This document shows, in pieces, positions 1 to 6,806 of a stretch of 9,965 nt of DNA; position 1 is the first letter of the stretch, and each line of letters opens with the position of its first letter. The position numbers and the translations under genes are program-made. This stretch comes from Leptospiraceae bacterium (GTDB lineage: Bacteria; Spirochaetota; Leptospiria; Turneriellales; Turneriellaceae). The notes under the pieces are model-generated. The model saw only the letters and a list, made by a program, of their open reading frames with translations. It made no database searches and was not told where the DNA came from. Where the stretch lies: positions 1-9,965 of the forward strand of contig JAEUSA010000291.1 of assembly GCA_016788945.1 (NCBI GenBank), in the 5' to 3' direction.

Positions 1-822
1 AGCCTCTATATGGGGTTTGCGCGCAAAAAAGATTTGTTGCACCGCCTCGTCTACCGCCGCATCGAAAGACTCGTCACGACCTCAGAACTCATGAATTCCC
101 TCGCGTTGCAGCGGCTGCCGGTTTCCGAACGGCAAGTCCAGTGCATTCGTTATGGTCGCGACGAGAAGGCGTTTGCTGTCCAGGCCGCAAAGGTCAGGGC
201 GGTACGTCGTGAACTTGGCCTTAAGGCGTCGCAGCGCCTCGTCGTGTCGCTGTGTCGACTCGACCCGATGAAGGGTGTGCGCGAATTTGTCGAAGCAGCC
301 CGCCTTGTTGACAACAGGGTACGCGGAAAATTCCGTTTTGTGCAGATCGGCGAGCGGACGATCATCGGTTTTGATGATGAGAAAAGACCCATTTACCTGC
401 CAGAGTCTGAAGACTGTTACCGCCAGCTGGTGGCGGCGGAGCGTGGTGCGCAAGGCACATCGCGGTTCAAGCTGCTGCCTTTTCAGAAAGACTATCAACC
501 GTATTTGCTTGCCGCCGATTATTTCGTATTAGGCAGCTATGACGAAATGTATTCACTCTCGGTCATTGATGCGATGATGGCGGGCGCGCTGGTTATCGGC
601 ACGAACAATGGCGGGACCGTCGAGCAACTCGCAGGGCAGGGCAGCGAGCGCGGCATTCTCATCGAATCAAAGAACGCCATTGCGATTGCCGACGCGCTGT
701 TGCGCACGGAAAAAAATCCGGCTTTGAAAACGCGCTTACAAAAGGCGGCTCAGGCCTGGGTGCTCAAGGAACACACTTGGAAAGCCGTTTTACCGCAATG
801 GTTGGCGCTGTATCGCGGATAA
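1..822 (+). CDS. Glycosyltransferase, GT4-like, C-terminal part (5' end outside window)
   Basis: The reading frame is open from the first base, so the gene starts upstream. An in-frame ATG at 10 is probably internal, because the N-terminal acceptor-binding Rossmann domain of GT-B enzymes is missing. The visible part matches the C-terminal nucleotide-sugar-binding half: a linker resembling 'vsS....lp....v..i.yGrDe..F', then the start of the second Rossmann fold (VVSLCRLDPMKGVREFVEAA, from about base 241), and near the end the donor-site segment DEMYSLSVIDAMMAGALVIG (541-600) followed by NNGG. In most GT4 enzymes this segment carries a Glu-x7-Glu motif. Here the first Glu is at 544-546 and the second position is Asp (GAT, 568-570), giving E-x7-D. 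The family transfers sugars from nucleotide donors to glycan, lipid or polysaccharide acceptors; the acceptor here cannot be read. The phosphatase gene follows after 10 bases, so the two may be co-transcribed. Confidence 0.85.
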   Translation, partial: SLYMGFARKKDLLHRLVYRRIERLVTTSELMNSLALQRLPVSERQVQCIRYGRDEKAFAVQAAKVRAVRRELGLKASQRLVVSLCRLDPMKGVREFVEAARLVDNRVRGKFRFVQIGERTIIGFDDEKRPIYLPESEDCYRQLVAAERGAQGTSRFKLLPFQKDYQPYLLAADYFVLGSYDEMYSLSVIDAMMAGALVIGTNNGGTVEQLAGQGSERGILIESKNAIAIADALLRTEKNPALKTRLQKAAQAWVLKEHTWKAVLPQWLALYRG

Positions 823-832
823 ATATTCAATA

Positions 833-1855
833 ATGCAGCGCCTTTTTTGTCTTCTGCTCTCGCTTGCCCCGTTGATCGCTTGTGCGAGTCCGGGCAGTAA
901 TGCATCAGACCGCAGCGAGTACACGATTGCCTTTTCGTCGTGCCTTGCACAGAATCTCGATACAAGTTTGTGGAATGTGATTGCGGATGCAAAGCCGCAG
1001 CTCTTTCTCTTCACCGGCGACGTCGTTTATGCCGATACGCTCGACCTTGCGGTTAAACGGCGCGCATTTGCGCAATTAAAGGCCGATAGAAATTTCCGCA
1101 ATTTCCGTGCGAAGACGCGTGTGCTTGCGGTATGGGATGACCATGATTACGGTTATAACGATGCCGGAGGCAGTTACAGCAAAAAGAAGCAGATGCAGAA
1201 GATATTCCTCGATGCCTTTGATGAACCGCTGGATTCAACGCGCCGCCGGCAGCAGGGTATCTATACGGTTGAGTATCAGAAAGTCGGTGACAAAATTATT
1301 CAGATTATCGTACTCGACGTGCGCTATTTTCGTACGGATTGGAGTTATGGACCCAAGATTCCCCCGTATTCGAGAACGTACGCCGAAGATAATCGCGAAA
1401 CTTCGACGATGCTGGGCGAAACACAGTGGCAATGGTTGCACGGCCTGACTGAGCAGCCGGCCGACCTGCGCATTCTCGTCTCTTCGACGCCGGTTTTGTC
1501 AGACGACTATCGCGGTGAGAGGTGGGGAGCGTTTCCGCGCGAACGCGATCGGCTCTACCGGTTACTATCCGGGACAAAAACCGGCAAGTGGTTAATCATA
1601 ACCGGCGATCGTCACTTTGCCCAGATTTCCGTAAAAAACGATCTGTTGTCGTATCCGCTCGTCGAACTTTTGGCCAGTGGCATGAATACTGTTTGGGAAG
1701 ACGGTTCAAAAGAGCCCGATCGGTACCGGGTAGGTGAGAGCCTATCAGACTACAACTATGGCATTCTGCGCATTGACGCAAGGCGCTCCACAGCATTCTA
1801 TAGCCTGCATGGTAGCGACGGAAAGCAGGCTATGGCCGGCCGCTTGTCCTTTTAA
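833..1855 (+). CDS. PhoD-like metallophosphatase, predicted lipoprotein
   Basis: This 340-residue protein has a short hydrophobic leader ending in the lipobox L-I-A-C (Cys17), which predicts lipid anchoring in an envelope membrane and an active domain outside the cytoplasm. The metal-binding signature of the PhoD/alkaline phosphatase D group is present in order: TGDVVYAD (residues 61-68), WDDHDYGYND (101-110), LDVRYFR (161-167), GETQWQWL (195-202), an SSTP segment (217-220) and GDRHFAQIS (258-266). Family members are Ca/Fe-dependent phosphodiesterases or phosphomonoesterases that release phosphate from nucleotides, phospholipids or teichoic-type polymers. The substrate here is unknown. At 340 residues it is shorter than classical Bacillus-type PhoD (over 500) and has no obvious N-terminal PhoD_N domain, so it belongs with the short forms. 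The ATG at 833 is chosen because it places a good signal peptide immediately at the N-terminus. There is no strong Shine-Dalgarno sequence, which fits coupling to the glycosyltransferase gene ending 10 bases before. Confidence 0.9.
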   Translation: MQRLFCLLLSLAPLIACASPGSNASDRSEYTIAFSSCLAQNLDTSLWNVIADAKPQLFLFTGDVVYADTLDLAVKRRAFAQLKADRNFRNFRAKTRVLAVWDDHDYGYNDAGGSYSKKKQMQKIFLDAFDEPLDSTRRRQQGIYTVEYQKVGDKIIQIIVLDVRYFRTDWSYGPKIPPYSRTYAEDNRETSTMLGETQWQWLHGLTEQPADLRILVSSTPVLSDDYRGERWGAFPRERDRLYRLLSGTKTGKWLIITGDRHFAQISVKNDLLSYPLVELLASGMNTVWEDGSKEPDRYRVGESLSDYNYGILRIDARRSTAFYSLHGSDGKQAMAGRLSF

Positions 1856-1856
1856 G

Positions 1857-1911
1857 GTGAAGTAGTCATAAAATAGAGCCGCGCAGCGGCTCTATTTTAT
1901 GACTACTTCAC
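1857..1911. terminator. Perfect 26-bp inverted repeat, likely bidirectional terminator
   Basis: The left arm 1857-1882 and right arm 1886-1911 are perfectly complementary and separated by the three bases GCA. The core is a 7-bp GC-rich stem (GAGCCGC / GCGGCTC) followed by TATTTTAT on the + strand, with the mirrored ATAAAATA on the left, so either strand would give a GC stem followed by a U-rich stretch. It starts one base after the phosphatase stop codon, which suits transcription termination. The pairing continues a further 11 bp beyond the T-rich part, which is longer than a terminator needs. A dispersed palindromic repeat that also serves as terminator is an alternative. Confidence 0.75.
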
Positions 1912-1975
1912 ATCGGAAAAGTAAAAAGTTCTTGAAAGGCTGATCGAAAATGCAGTGCTCACACCCTGAGGCAGC

Positions 1976-2299
1976 ATGGCAGAAAAACAAGAAAGCACCG
2001 TCATTTCCGACGACATGGTATTTAAAGGTACTGTCGAAACCGATCACGCAATCATCATTGAGGGCAAGCTGTCGGGTACGGTCATTGCGCGCAGCCGGGT
2101 ACAGATCGTCAGCGATGCACAGGTTGCGGCGAATATCAGTGCACGCGAGCTCGATCTCGAGGGTACGCTGCAGGGTAATGTACTCCACGCCGACAGCGTA
2201 ATCTTGCATTCCTCGGCGAAGTTGACCGGAGACATCAATTGTTCGCAGCTGGAAATTCAGCGCGGCGCCAAACTCACCGGCACCACCGTGATGAAATGA
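1976..2299 (+). CDS. Bactofilin family protein
   Basis: This 107-residue protein is almost entirely a bactofilin (PF04519/DUF583) domain: short repeating units with regularly spaced Gly and Val/Ile, such as FKGTVETDHAIIIEGKLSGT, then LDLEGTLQGNV and AKLTGDINCSQLEIQRGAKL. This pattern forms a right-handed beta-helix that polymerises head to head into filaments without nucleotide. Bactofilins act as cytoskeletal scaffolds at the inner face of the membrane, affecting cell shape, cell-wall synthesis, polar organelles or motility. The tails outside the core are very short, about 10 residues at the N-terminus and almost none at the C-terminus, so partner-binding extensions are minimal. The start ATG has GAGG at 1968-1971 upstream, with slightly short spacing. 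The gene is the first of the + strand run after the 1857-1911 hairpin; I could not identify a convincing sigma-70 promoter in 1912-1975, although a TTGAAA lies at 1932-1937. No cell-wall hydrolase gene is adjacent, unlike some bactofilin loci. Confidence 0.92.
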   Translation: MAEKQESTVISDDMVFKGTVETDHAIIIEGKLSGTVIARSRVQIVSDAQVAANISARELDLEGTLQGNVLHADSVILHSSAKLTGDINCSQLEIQRGAKLTGTTVMK

Positions 2300-2301
2300 A
2301 C

Positions 2302-2326
2302 GGAGCGCATGGAGGCGCGAGGTCAG
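2302..2326 (+). repeat. Direct repeat, copy 1 (25 bp, exact)
   Basis: The 25 bases from GGAGCGCATGG through GAGGTCAG recur exactly at 2358-2382, a period of 56 bases. If the preceding AATGA is included, similarity extends from 2295 with only two differences (positions 2300 and 2301 compared with 2356 and 2357). This copy begins two bases after the bactofilin TGA stop codon and includes a GGAGG at 2311-2315. A shorter unit, CGAGGTCAG, occurs three times in the cluster, at 2318-2326, 2335-2343 and 2374-2382. Confidence 0.9.
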
Positions 2327-2351
2327 TGCTGACACGAGGTCAGTCCTGGCA

Positions 2352-4421
2352 ATGACTGGAGCGCATGGAGGCGCGAGGTCAGCTCCCCCGCTGACCGATT
2401 GGTACGCGCTATTTTCCGATCGTCCGTCCCCTTTCGCCGAAGATATTTACCGGCGGTTCATCGGCCGCCTGCGCGAGTATGCCGGCGCGAGCCTTAATGA
2501 TGAATATCTGCGCCAACAGGCGATTCGCTATCTTTTTCCCACAGTCCACCTGCTCAAGAGCCCTTTTGCGATTCCGGGAATGTTGGCTGCCGTCGGGCAG
2601 TTGCGGGCATTTCTTGCCGAAAAAGAAAATACTGCACGGCGTTTGGTGATCTACGGCGATCGCGATGCCGACGGAGTGACATCCGCAGCATTGATTACGT
2701 TGTTCTGTAAGGAGCAGCTGAAGCTGACGGCGAGCGAACTGGTCACTCTCGTACCGCGCGAAGAAGACAAATATGGTATTACACCGGCGGTCGCCGCGCG
2801 CATCATTGCGGAGAAGCCGACATTGCTTGTTACTCTGGATTGTGGTTCTTCAAACAAGGCGGAGTTATCACAGATTACAGCGGCGACGGGCTGTCGCACG
2901 ATTATCATCGACCACCATTTTATTCCGGCGTCGCCTGCTGATTATCCTGAAGTGGACGCCTTCATTAACCCTAAACTTTTGCCCGAACCCGATTTTGCCC
3001 GCGATTATTGTACCGCGGCGATTGCGCTGCGCTTTGTTCAGGCGGTATTGTATTCATACAGTCGTGAGTTCAAAGAACCCATAGGTCTCGTGCACGGTGA
3101 AAAGAAGTTCGTCGTACGCGACGGCATCGTCGATGAGCAGGCGGATTTTTCGCAGTGTGCCCGGCATTATTCGCTCGCAGAAGCCGCGGCGACGCATGAC
3201 CTGATGAAGATTTTTGAACACACGGCGCGGGAAAACTTCGAGATGCGGCGGCTGTATCAAGCATGCCTAAAGCATCCCTCTGCGCTGTCTCCGCTCGAAA
3301 TTTTCAATGCAGTCCAGTCAGCAAGTTTTCGCAAGACGCATGCGATTCTCTCGCCGTATATTCCGCTCGCCGCGATCGGGTTAGTCGCTGACCTGATGCC
3401 CGTTTATGCGGATAACCGCATTCTCATTCGGGAAGGTTTGGGGACGATCGCGCGTTCATTCGACAGCCTGCCGATGGGGCTCTTGGCGCTCTTGAAAAAA
3501 CTCAACCTCGCAGGTGCGGTGACCGAGCAAGATCTGGGCTTTTCCGTGTGTCCGGCGATCAACGCCGCAGGTCGCATGGGCAACGCGGCGCTTGCATTGT
3601 CGGCTCTCACCGAAACTGATCCGCTCAACGCGACCAAAGCCGCGTTTGCTCTGACGCAGATAAACGAACAGCGCAAAGAAGCGTCACAATCGTCTCTCGA
3701 CTTGCTCGAAGAAGCTCTGGATCAGCGCTCGCACGAGGCGCCGCTCGCAGTCGCCGTGCATGATAATTTTCATCGGGGTATTTCCGGACTCATCGCCTCG
3801 AAAATTGCCGAGCGGTTTGCCAAACCCGCGATGGTGCTGGTTCCCGACGGAGAATGCTACCGTGGTTCAGTACGTGCTTTTCGCAATGAAAATGTGCATG
3901 CACTCATCGATGCGGCCTCTCAGCATCTCATACAATTCGGTGGTCACCGGCAAGCCGCAGGGTTTTCCGTGGCCAAAGAGAACATTGCTGCTTTTATCGA
4001 TACCGTCTTTGCCGCAGCGGAAGAGCTACTCCGCGCGGTCTCGGGAGAGGCAGAAAATACGGGAATTGATCCGTTCAGGGTTTTTTATCCGCCACTCGAA
4101 ATTGAATCAAAGCATATGCGCATGCCGTTGTGGGATGAGCTGCTTGCACACGCGCCCTACGGTGTGCTGAACCCGCATCCGGTGGTGGCCGTACAAAAAA
4201 CCGGTCGCGTCGAGGTCGCGGCACTCGGTAAGACCGGCGCGCATGCAAAGGTCAAGTTCAGTGCACCGGCGGACCGCAATATCGAGGGCGTTTGGTTCTT
4301 TCATAACGGTGAAGCCGATAGCGTCGCTGCGAAAGACGACCCGGTGGTCAGCGGCGAACCGCAGATCGGCAAATTCATGGGTCGCACGCAATACCGGCTG
4401 AAAATCACGAAGGTAAAATAA
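2352..4421 (+). CDS. recJ: RecJ-like single-stranded-DNA exonuclease (DHH/DHHA1 family), long divergent form
   Basis: This 689-residue protein carries the DHH phosphoesterase motifs in order: GDRDADG with metal-binding Asp at residues 103, 105 and 107, LDCGSS (Asp163), and the naming DHH at 187-189 followed by FINPK. Further on are AIGLVADLMP, PAINAAGRMG and, in the DHHA1/nucleic-acid-binding part, SVRAF and GGHRQAAGF (530-538), with an OB-like C-terminal region ending in the stop at 4419-4421. RecJ degrades single-stranded DNA 5' to 3' in recombination and mismatch or base-excision repair. It is about 110 residues longer than E. coli RecJ; most of the excess lies between the DHH motif and AIGLVAD (roughly residues 239-333), and the usual glycine-rich segment after DHH is not obvious. 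The usual Tyr of GDYDADG is Arg here. The ATG at 2352 is the only in-frame ATG near the start (the frame is closed by TGA at 2292), but it lacks a good ribosome-binding site and sits at the repeat cluster, so the start is uncertain. The stop overlaps the ribosome-binding site of lon. Confidence 0.85.
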   Translation: MTGAHGGARSAPPLTDWYALFSDRPSPFAEDIYRRFIGRLREYAGASLNDEYLRQQAIRYLFPTVHLLKSPFAIPGMLAAVGQLRAFLAEKENTARRLVIYGDRDADGVTSAALITLFCKEQLKLTASELVTLVPREEDKYGITPAVAARIIAEKPTLLVTLDCGSSNKAELSQITAATGCRTIIIDHHFIPASPADYPEVDAFINPKLLPEPDFARDYCTAAIALRFVQAVLYSYSREFKEPIGLVHGEKKFVVRDGIVDEQADFSQCARHYSLAEAAATHDLMKIFEHTARENFEMRRLYQACLKHPSALSPLEIFNAVQSASFRKTHAILSPYIPLAAIGLVADLMPVYADNRILIREGLGTIARSFDSLPMGLLALLKKLNLAGAVTEQDLGFSVCPAINAAGRMGNAALALSALTETDPLNATKAAFALTQINEQRKEASQSSLDLLEEALDQRSHEAPLAVAVHDNFHRGISGLIASKIAERFAKPAMVLVPDGECYRGSVRAFRNENVHALIDAASQHLIQFGGHRQAAGFSVAKENIAAFIDTVFAAAEELLRAVSGEAENTGIDPFRVFYPPLEIESKHMRMPLWDELLAHAPYGVLNPHPVVAVQKTGRVEVAALGKTGAHAKVKFSAPADRNIEGVWFFHNGEADSVAAKDDPVVSGEPQIGKFMGRTQYRLKITKVK
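2358..2382 (+). repeat. Direct repeat, copy 2 (25 bp, exact), inside the annotated recJ start
   Basis: This is the second exact copy of the 2302-2326 repeat. It lies within the first codons of the recJ-like frame (codons 3 to about 11 as annotated), so the N-terminal residues there (roughly GAHGGARSA) are encoded by repeat sequence and are unlikely to belong to the conserved enzyme. Its last bases form the left arm of a small hairpin: GGTCAGC at 2377-2383 pairs with GCTGACC at 2390-2396 around a C-rich six-base loop. The layout looks like a local tandem duplication of the bactofilin-recJ junction or an inserted small repeat element. Confidence 0.85.
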
Positions 4422-4425
4422 GGAG
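4420..4425 (+). promoter_or_regulatory. Ribosome-binding site for lon, overlapping the recJ stop
   Basis: AAGGAG lies within the recJ TAA and the bases after it, 11 bases before the GTG start of lon. It supports the GTG as start codon and suggests that recJ and lon translation are coupled. Confidence 0.7.
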
Positions 4426-4436
4426 CAGCAGCAGAC

Positions 4437-6773
4437 GTGGCAGAAAATAAACAATCCCTCATTGTTCCGATCAACCAGTTGCTGCCACCCGAGCTATTCA
4501 TTCTGCCGATGCGGCACCGGCCGGTTTTTCCCGGTATGGTGACGCCGCTCGTCATCGCCGAAGGCAAACTTGCCGAGGCCATCGAAAATGTGCATAAACA
4601 AAATCAATACGTCGGTCTGGTTTTGCAGCACGACGACACACAGTCAGAGGCAACGCCCGATCAGCTATATAAGGTAGGCACCGCGGCAAAAATTCTCAAA
4701 CGCATTAATTTGCCCGAAGGTGGAATGCACCTGTTGGTCAACTCGCTTGAACGTTTCCGTATCACGTCGTTTGTGCACGCACAACCGCAGATGCTGGCCA
4801 AGGTTGAGTACCAGATTGAAGCGACTGAGGTGCGCGATAAAGAGCTCATCGCACTGATGCGCAGCGTGCTCAACCAGGCCAAAGAAATGATGGCCGAGAA
4901 TCCGTACTTTACCGAAGAAATGAAGCTGACGCTGATCAACGTCGAAGAGCCGGGCAAAATCGCCGACTTTGTCTGCAGCGTGCTGAATCTCAAAAAAGAA
5001 GAATTTCAGGAAATTCTGGAAACATTTGATATTCGCCGTCGCCTCGAGCGTACGCTGCAGTTTCTCGCGCGCGAACTCGACCTCGTCAAGTTGCAGCGCA
5101 AAATTCAGGGTAAGGTGAATCAGGGTGTGGAGCACAACCAGCGCGAATATTATTTGCGGGAACAACTCAAGGCGATCAAGAGCGAACTGCGAGGGCCTGA
5201 AACGCGCGATAAGGACGCGGAGTTCTACCGACAAAAAATCGAGGCAGCCAAATTACCCGCAGAAGCGCAGGAGCGCGCGCTCGACGAGTGTTCGAAACTC
5301 GATTACGTCGAGCCGAGTTCGCATGAGTACACGGTTATCCGCAACTATCTCGATACGCTGCTCGATTTGCCATGGAATATTCCCGCAGTAGACAATATCG
5401 ATCTCACATACGCGCGGCAGGTCTTAAACCGCGATCACTTCGGTCTCGACGATGTCAAAATGCGTATTCTCGAATATCTCGCAGTACGCCATTTGAAGAA
5501 AGATGTTAAAGGCTCGATCATTTGTCTCGTCGGGCCGCCGGGCGTCGGTAAAACTTCTCTTGGTAAGTCGATTGCCAACGCCATGCGGAAAAAATTTTTC
5601 CGCTTTTCCCTCGGTGGCATGCGTGACGAGGCCGAAATCAAGGGCCACCGCCGCACTTACATCGGCGCGATGCCGGGAAAAATCATTCAGGGACTCAAGA
5701 CGACGAAAGCGCGCGATATGGTGCTGATGCTCGATGAAATTGACAAGCTTGGACGCTCGTACCATGGTGATCCGGCATCGGCGCTGCTCGAAGTGCTTGA
5801 TCCGCAGCAGAACAGCGAATTTCGCGATCATTTTCTCGATCTCGCATTCGATTTATCGCAAATCACTTTTATCACAACGGCGAATTCGCTCGACACGATT
5901 CCTGAGCCGCTGATCGACCGTATGGAGGTCATAAGGTTGCCGGGTTACATTCTCGAAGAGAAGATGCAGATTGCGCGCAAGTACCTCGTCGGTCGCGCAA
6001 TCGCGGAGTCAGGACTCAACAAAAAGAATGCGCCGCAGATCACTCCCCAAGGGCTGCGTTTTCTGATCGATTCTTATGCCCGTGAAGCCGGTGTGCGCCG
6101 TCTCGAGCGCGAGATACAAAAATTATACCGCAAGGCCGCAGTGGCGGTTGTGGAGAAAAAGACATTTCCCAAAAAGCTCTCTCCGAAAGAGATTCCACAA
6201 TATCTCGGAAAACCGATTTTCACCCGCGCCGACGAATTTACCAAGCTGAATGTTGGCTGCGCGCTGGGGCTTGCGTACACTGCGCTGGGCGGGGCAACTT
6301 TGACGATAGAATCGCGTAAATTTCCCGGACGCGGGCGGGTAAAGTTCACCGGCCAGATCGGCAAGGTCATGAATGAAAGCGCTGAGATTGCTGTCAGTTT
6401 TGCGCGATCGATTGAGAATGACGAAAAATTTTGGAGCAAAAATGATATCCACATCCATGTTCCCGACGGGGCGACTCCGAAAGACGGCCCGTCAGCAGGT
6501 ATCACAATCACGACAGCCTTATTGTCGCTGCTGAGAAATCGCAAGGTTAAAGCCGGCTTTGCGATGACGGGTGAAATTCGCCTATCGGGTGATGTTCTGC
6601 CAATCGGTGGGCTCAGGGAGAAGGTCGTGGCCGCGCGCCGGGTCGGCATCAAAAGGGTAATTTTCCCTTTCGATAACCTGCGTGACTATGAAGAACTGCC
6701 GGCTGAGCTTAAAAAGGGACTCAAGACTTATCCCGTGAAGCACTACAGCGAAATCGACAAGTTGCTGTTCTGA
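4437..6773 (+). CDS. lon: ATP-dependent Lon protease (LonA type)
   Basis: The 778-residue protein has the full LonA architecture and is close to E. coli Lon (784). The N-terminal substrate-recognition domain starts with LPMRHRPVFPGMVTPLVI (about residues 20-220) and is followed by a helical, coiled-coil-prone linker. The AAA+ module has Walker A GPPGVGKTS (366-374, Lys372) and Walker B LMLDEIDK (Asp433, Glu434). The C-terminal serine protease domain has the catalytic dyad Ser686 in KDGPSAG and Lys729 in GGLREKVVAA, 43 residues apart as in E. coli Lon. Lon assembles as a cytoplasmic hexamer that unfolds and degrades misfolded proteins and specific short-lived regulators. Translation starts at GTG 4437, supported by AAGGAG at 4420-4425, only 15 bases after recJ. 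No heat-shock promoter or HrcA-type CIRCE element is visible directly upstream because recJ occupies the space, so expression probably comes from the upstream operon promoter or one inside recJ. Confidence 0.98.
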   Translation: MAENKQSLIVPINQLLPPELFILPMRHRPVFPGMVTPLVIAEGKLAEAIENVHKQNQYVGLVLQHDDTQSEATPDQLYKVGTAAKILKRINLPEGGMHLLVNSLERFRITSFVHAQPQMLAKVEYQIEATEVRDKELIALMRSVLNQAKEMMAENPYFTEEMKLTLINVEEPGKIADFVCSVLNLKKEEFQEILETFDIRRRLERTLQFLARELDLVKLQRKIQGKVNQGVEHNQREYYLREQLKAIKSELRGPETRDKDAEFYRQKIEAAKLPAEAQERALDECSKLDYVEPSSHEYTVIRNYLDTLLDLPWNIPAVDNIDLTYARQVLNRDHFGLDDVKMRILEYLAVRHLKKDVKGSIICLVGPPGVGKTSLGKSIANAMRKKFFRFSLGGMRDEAEIKGHRRTYIGAMPGKIIQGLKTTKARDMVLMLDEIDKLGRSYHGDPASALLEVLDPQQNSEFRDHFLDLAFDLSQITFITTANSLDTIPEPLIDRMEVIRLPGYILEEKMQIARKYLVGRAIAESGLNKKNAPQITPQGLRFLIDSYAREAGVRRLEREIQKLYRKAAVAVVEKKTFPKKLSPKEIPQYLGKPIFTRADEFTKLNVGCALGLAYTALGGATLTIESRKFPGRGRVKFTGQIGKVMNESAEIAVSFARSIENDEKFWSKNDIHIHVPDGATPKDGPSAGITITTALLSLLRNRKVKAGFAMTGEIRLSGDVLPIGGLREKVVAARRVGIKRVIFPFDNLRDYEELPAELKKGLKTYPVKHYSEIDKLLF

Positions 6774-6806
6774 GAGGGCGTTACGAATCAACTTCAATCA
6801 GCGCAG

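Noticed and set aside
1..1855. Glycosyltransferase plus phosphatase as a defined polysaccharide or phosphate-scavenging system
   Set aside because: Only two genes are visible and one is incomplete; proximity alone does not show a common pathway.
1912..1975. Possible sigma-70 promoter before the bactofilin gene (TTGAAA at 1932-1937)
   Set aside because: No acceptable -10 hexamer is found 16-18 bases downstream, so I could not support a promoter call.
1892..2335. Open frame of 147 codons on the - strand covering the bactofilin gene
   Set aside because: The + strand bactofilin repeat pattern is unmistakable; the antisense frame runs into the terminator hairpin and shows no family features.
2302..2382. 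Repeat cluster considered as a CRISPR array
   Set aside because: There are only two full copies with one 31-base interval that itself contains a part of the repeat, and no cas genes or leader are present.
4665..5234. Open frame of 189 codons on the - strand opposite the N-terminal part of lon
   Set aside because: It lies wholly opposite conserved Lon coding sequence, has no recognisable motif or ribosome-binding site, and long antisense frames are common in this base composition.
6074..6652. Open frame of 192 codons on the - strand opposite the Lon protease domain
   Set aside because: The + strand encodes the invariant Ser/Lys dyad region; the antisense translation is Ser/Arg/Pro-rich with no domain signature.
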